From: Bacillota bacterium
GTDB taxonomy: Bacteria > Bacillota > Clostridia > Lachnospirales > Lachnospiraceae
DNA: 64,000 bases
Assembly: GCA_023411555.1 (NCBI GenBank)
Contig: JAEYOQ010000061.1
Location: forward strand, 97,590 to 161,589
Reading direction: 5' to 3'
Shown: positions 60,951 to 64,000 of the stretch, one piece after another
Numbering within the stretch: the first letter of the stretch is position 1
Layout of the letters: each line of letters begins with the position of its first letter
Position numbers and translations under genes: made by a program
Notes under the pieces: generated by a model
Database searches by the model: none
What the model was told of the DNA's origin: nothing
Seen by the model: the letters and a program-made list of their open reading frames with translations, nothing else

Positions 60951-63596
60951 GTGCAAAAATATGGAGTAAATGATCTTAGAAGAATGTTCCTGGAATTCTT
61001 TGAAAGCAAGGGACATCTGGTATTGAAGAGCTTTTCTTTGGTTCCTCATAATGACAACAGTTTATTATTGATTAATTCAGGTATGGCTCCTCTTAAGCCA
61101 TATTTCACAGGACAGGAGCTACCGCCGAGAAAGCGTGTTGCTACCTGTCAGAAGTGTATTCGTACCGGTGATATCGAGAATGTTGGTAAGACCGCAAGAC
61201 ATGGTACCTTCTTCGAGATGCTTGGTAACTTCTCCTTTGGAGATTATTTTAAGCATGAAGCCATCGCTTGGTCCTGGGAATTCTTAACCGAGGTGGTAGG
61301 ACTGGACAAGGATCGTCTATATCCTTCCGTATATGAGAATGATGATGAGGCCTTTGAGATCTGGGAGAAGGAAATCGGTATCGATCCGGAGAGAATCTTC
61401 CGTTTTGGTAAGAAGGACAACTTCTGGGAGCATGGTGCCGGTCCCTGTGGCCCTTGTTCTGAGATCTACTATGACCGCGGTGAGAAATACGGTTGTGTCG
61501 ATAATCCGAATTGTACAGTAGGCTGTGAGTGTGACCGTTATATCGAGGTATGGAACAATGTATTTACCCAGTTTAACGGCGATGGTAACGGCAATTATAC
61601 TGAGCTTGAGAATAAAAATATTGATACCGGTATGGGACTGGAAAGACTTGCAGCCGTAGTTCAGGATGTAAGCTCAATCTTTGATGTAGACACCATGAAA
61701 GCAATACGTGATAAGGTATGTGAGCTTGCTCATACTGAGTATCAGGTAGATGCGAAGAAGGATGTATCCATCCGTAAGATTACTGACCATATTCGTTCTA
61801 CTACCTTTATGGCATCCGATGGTGTAATTCCTTCCAATGAAGGCAGGGGATATGTATTCCGTCGTTTACTGCGTGGAGCTGCCCGTCACGGAAGACTACT
61901 GGGTATCGAAGGCGATTTTATGGCTAAGCTAGCTCAGGTCGTTATTGACGGACATAAGGATGGATATCCGGAGCTGGAGGAGAAGAAGGAGTATATCCTT
62001 AAGCTTCTTACCATTGAAGAAGACAAGTTCAATAAGACAATCGACCAGGGTCTCAACATCTTAGCAGAGATGGAAAAGGAACTGGAGAAGAGCAATACCA
62101 AGGTACTTTCCGGTGAAGACGTATTCAAGCTTTATGATACCTACGGCTTCCCTATCGACTTAACCAAGGAGATCTTAGAAGAGAAGGGCTTTGAGGTAGA
62201 TGAAAAGGGCTTCCGTGAAGCTATGGAGGTTCAGAGAGTTACTGCTAGAAATGCACGTGGTACAACAAACTACATGGGTGCAGAAGAGACCGTATATCAA
62301 CAGATCGATCCCAGTATTACAACCAGCTTTGTTGGCTATGATAACCTTTCCTACTCCTCAGAGATTACAGTGTTAACAACTGAGACAGAGCTAACAGAGG
62401 AATTGGTAGCAGGACAGAAGGGTACTATCTTAGTAAAAGAAACTCCTTTCTATGCAACCAGCGGTGGTCAGGTAGCTGACAAAGGAACGATCCGTACGAA
62501 GGATGCTGAATTCGAGGTAGAGGATACCATTAAGCTCCAGGGCGGTAAGATCGGCCATGTCGGAACCGTGACAAAGGGAATATTTAAGAAGAATGAAACA
62601 GTAACCTTAGAGATAGATAGTGCGAAGAGAGCAGCAACTGCTAAGAATCATAGTGCTACTCACTTGCTACAGAAGGCACTACGTACCGTTCTTGGTACAC
62701 ATGTAGAGCAGGCCGGCTCCATGGTTAGCGAGGATCGTCTTCGTTTTGACTTTACTCATTTCTCCGCTTTAACTGCAGAGGAGCTTGAGAAGGTAGAAAG
62801 CCTTGTAAATGAGCAGATTGCCAATAGTCTTCCCGTAAGCACCAAGATTATGAATATCGAGGATGCGAAGAAGGAAGGAGCGATGGCCTTATTCGGAGAG
62901 AAATATGCCAGTGATGTCCGTGTCGTATCCATGGGTGAATACAGCAAGGAGCTGTGTGGTGGTACCCATGTTGCCAATACTGGAGTGATTACTGTATTTA
63001 AGATCTTAACCGAGACAGGTATCGCTGCCGGTGTCAGAAGAATAGAGGCTCTTACCGGCAATGGTGTATTTGCATACTATAAGGAGCTGGAGAATGAGCT
63101 TGCTGCAGCAGCAAAGGCTGCCAAGACAGAGCCCAGCCAGTTGACAAGTAAGATTGAGACCTATCTCGAGGAAATCAAGGCTCTGAAATCCGAAAACGAG
63201 AAATTAAAGAGCAAACTTGCCAATAATTCTCTCGGTGATGTTATGAATCAGGTAACAGAGGTTAAGGGAGTTAAGCTCTTAGCTGTAAAACTCGCTGATA
63301 TCGATATGAACGAGCTTCGTAATCTTGGCGACCAGCTTAAGGAAAAGCTTGGCGAAGGTGTTATTATACTAGCTTCCGCTATGGCTCCGGACAAGGTGAA
63401 CCTTCTTGCGATGGCTACAGATGGCGCCATGGCTAAGGGTGCTCATGCAGGTAACCTGATCAAAGAGCTTGCCGCACTGGTAGGCGGCGGTGGCGGTGGC
63501 AGACCTAACATGGCTCAGGCCGGCGGTAAGAATGCAGCAGGTATTGATGCAGTCATAGCTAAGGCTCAGGATGCACTAAGCAATCAAATAAAATAA
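60951..63596 (+). CDS. alaS: Alanyl-tRNA synthetase
   Basis: AlaRS charges tRNA-Ala and clears mischarged serine. The 881-residue enzyme starts with QKYGVNDLRRMFLEFFESKG, has motif 1 and 2 regions with TARHGTFFEMLGNFSFGDYF (about 80-99), and the editing domain with zinc ligands NHSATHLLQKALRTVLGTHV (about 565-584) and LCGGTHVANTGVI. It ends with a C-Ala domain containing a Gly-rich stretch (LVGGGGGGRPNMAQAGGKNA). The start is GTG with TAGGAGG. It lies 29 bases after hisIE, so readthrough with the histidine genes is likely; no T-box is present. Confidence 0.97.
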   Translation: MQKYGVNDLRRMFLEFFESKGHLVLKSFSLVPHNDNSLLLINSGMAPLKPYFTGQELPPRKRVATCQKCIRTGDIENVGKTARHGTFFEMLGNFSFGDYFKHEAIAWSWEFLTEVVGLDKDRLYPSVYENDDEAFEIWEKEIGIDPERIFRFGKKDNFWEHGAGPCGPCSEIYYDRGEKYGCVDNPNCTVGCECDRYIEVWNNVFTQFNGDGNGNYTELENKNIDTGMGLERLAAVVQDVSSIFDVDTMKAIRDKVCELAHTEYQVDAKKDVSIRKITDHIRSTTFMASDGVIPSNEGRGYVFRRLLRGAARHGRLLGIEGDFMAKLAQVVIDGHKDGYPELEEKKEYILKLLTIEEDKFNKTIDQGLNILAEMEKELEKSNTKVLSGEDVFKLYDTYGFPIDLTKEILEEKGFEVDEKGFREAMEVQRVTARNARGTTNYMGAEETVYQQIDPSITTSFVGYDNLSYSSEITVLTTETELTEELVAGQKGTILVKETPFYATSGGQVADKGTIRTKDAEFEVEDTIKLQGGKIGHVGTVTKGIFKKNETVTLEIDSAKRAATAKNHSATHLLQKALRTVLGTHVEQAGSMVSEDRLRFDFTHFSALTAEELEKVESLVNEQIANSLPVSTKIMNIEDAKKEGAMALFGEKYASDVRVVSMGEYSKELCGGTHVANTGVITVFKILTETGIAAGVRRIEALTGNGVFAYYKELENELAAAAKAAKTEPSQLTSKIETYLEEIKALKSENEKLKSKLANNSLGDVMNQVTEVKGVKLLAVKLADIDMNELRNLGDQLKEKLGEGVIILASAMAPDKVNLLAMATDGAMAKGAHAGNLIKELAALVGGGGGGRPNMAQAGGKNAAGIDAVIAKAQDALSNQIK

Positions 63597-63748
63597 ATTA
63601 ACAAAGATAAGCAGCTTTGCTATTAATTATTGCTTCGATTACCTTTTGAAAAAAAGAAAAAAAGGTTACAATAATACTAAGATACAAAGCAAAAATAGGA
63701 TATGGGTAAAAGCAAATTTCGGTAATAGCATATTGATGCAAAAATAGG

Positions 63749-63776
63749 TTGACGAAATTGAAAAATATGCTATAAT
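63749..63776 (+). promoter_or_regulatory. Probable promoter of rpsU
   Basis: TTGACG at 63749-63754 and TATAAT at 63771-63776 have a 16-base spacer, 80 bases before rpsU. The rest of the 260-base gap shows only a weak A/T-rich hairpin near 63640-63665. Confidence 0.65.
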
Positions 63777-63855
63777 ATCTCTAGTGCTATTCAAAAAATA
63801 CCCAAACAGTTGTTTACGCACAATACACAACTGGAGGGAGGTTAGGTGTGAGAAT

Positions 63856-64000
63856 ATGTCAAATGTAATTGTAAAAGACAATGAAACATTAGATAGTGCT
63901 CTCCGCAGATTCAAAAGAAACTGCGCGAAAGCCGGTATCCAACAGGAGATCCGCAAGAGGGAGCATTATGAGAAGCCCAGCGTAAGACGTAAGAAAAAGT
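63856..64000 (+). CDS. rpsU: Ribosomal protein S21, partial (C-terminus outside window)
   Basis: The fragment begins MSNVIVKDNETLDSALRRF and continues through KRNCAKAGIQQEIRKREHYE and KPSVRRKKK, all of which match S21. The S21 protein helps initiation by the 30S subunit. About 10 more residues are expected beyond the window end, since Firmicutes S21 is close to 58 residues. The start ATG at 63856 lies in a purine-rich leader (GGAGGGAGG further upstream), with an atypically long distance to the best site. Confidence 0.93.
   Translation, partial: MSNVIVKDNETLDSALRRFKRNCAKAGIQQEIRKREHYEKPSVRRKKK

Noticed and set aside
63666..63956. A 96-codon reverse open frame across the rpsU promoter.
   Set aside because: It has no start site and overlaps rpsU and its promoter; S21 is the clear gene here.
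1..64000. CRISPR arrays, prophage or insertion-sequence genes, toxin-antitoxin or defence systems.
   Set aside because: I looked for arrays, transposases, integrases and typical defence motifs and saw none; the only repeats are short palindromes in gaps.

Overview
The window is a low-GC, densely coded stretch of chromosome. It most likely comes from an anaerobic, endospore-forming member of the Clostridia, probably the Lachnospiraceae. The spore protease gene gpr, spoIIP, the CIRCE-controlled hrcA-grpE-dnaK-dnaJ cluster, the gene order rpsT/gpr-spoIIP-lepA-hemW-hrcA, several ferredoxin-type proteins, the RemA (DUF370) gene and the short HisG with a separate HisZ all support this. Nearly all genes have clear Shine-Dalgarno sites. 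I saw no phage, insertion sequence, CRISPR array or obvious island, so this is mostly core genome, and the more unusual signals lie in domain architecture and intergenic RNA or DNA structure.

Layout. Bases 1-9.2 kb carry the end of an ABC ATPase with its large FtsX-type permease, then small redox and maintenance genes (GNAT, ferredoxin, flavin reductase, a phosphoesterase operon, an Mrp/NBP35 ATPase and the flavin transferase ApbE). From 9.4 to 10.4 kb lie a NusG domain II protein and a Gx-type membrane protein. From 10.5 to 16.2 kb there is a nucleoside-uptake ABC system (lipoprotein, double ATPase, two permeases) followed by thymidine kinase, a coherent salvage module. From 16.4 to 24 kb there are a membrane protein, a repeat-rich spacer, a ferredoxin protein, a 1-Cys peroxiredoxin, a DMT exporter, a HAD phosphatase and a P-type cation ATPase with a structured leader. 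From 24.1 to 27.3 kb an Rrf2 regulator sits beside O-acetylhomoserine sulfhydrylase and cysteine synthase, a sulfur-assimilation cluster.

From 27.6 to 31.1 kb come yicC, remA and rpoZ (without the usual gmk), signal peptidase, holA and a tRNA-Ser(CGA). From 31.4 to 46.7 kb come a secreted YcdB/SLH protein, rpsT (reverse), gpr, spoIIP, lepA, hemW, the heat-shock operon behind a perfect CIRCE operator, and prmA. From 46.8 to 54.2 kb there are two small membrane or lipoprotein genes, rsmE, a small alarmone synthetase, several rRNA modification genes, a HAD phosphatase and recU. From 54.5 to 60.9 kb lies a histidine operon (hisZ, hisG, hisD, hisB, hisA, hisIE) that lacks hisH, hisF and hisC. Its HisIE protein carries an extra N-terminal HisF-like barrel that looks catalytically dead. 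The window ends with alaS and the start of rpsU.

The best leads for something undescribed are the pseudo-HisF/HisIE fusion, a duplicated Shine-Dalgarno switch before dnaK, the leader of the P-type ATPase, a three-way-junction element at 20.0-20.2 kb and a pair of complex extragenic repeats at 16.9-17.1 kb. I found no convincing new defence or mobile system.
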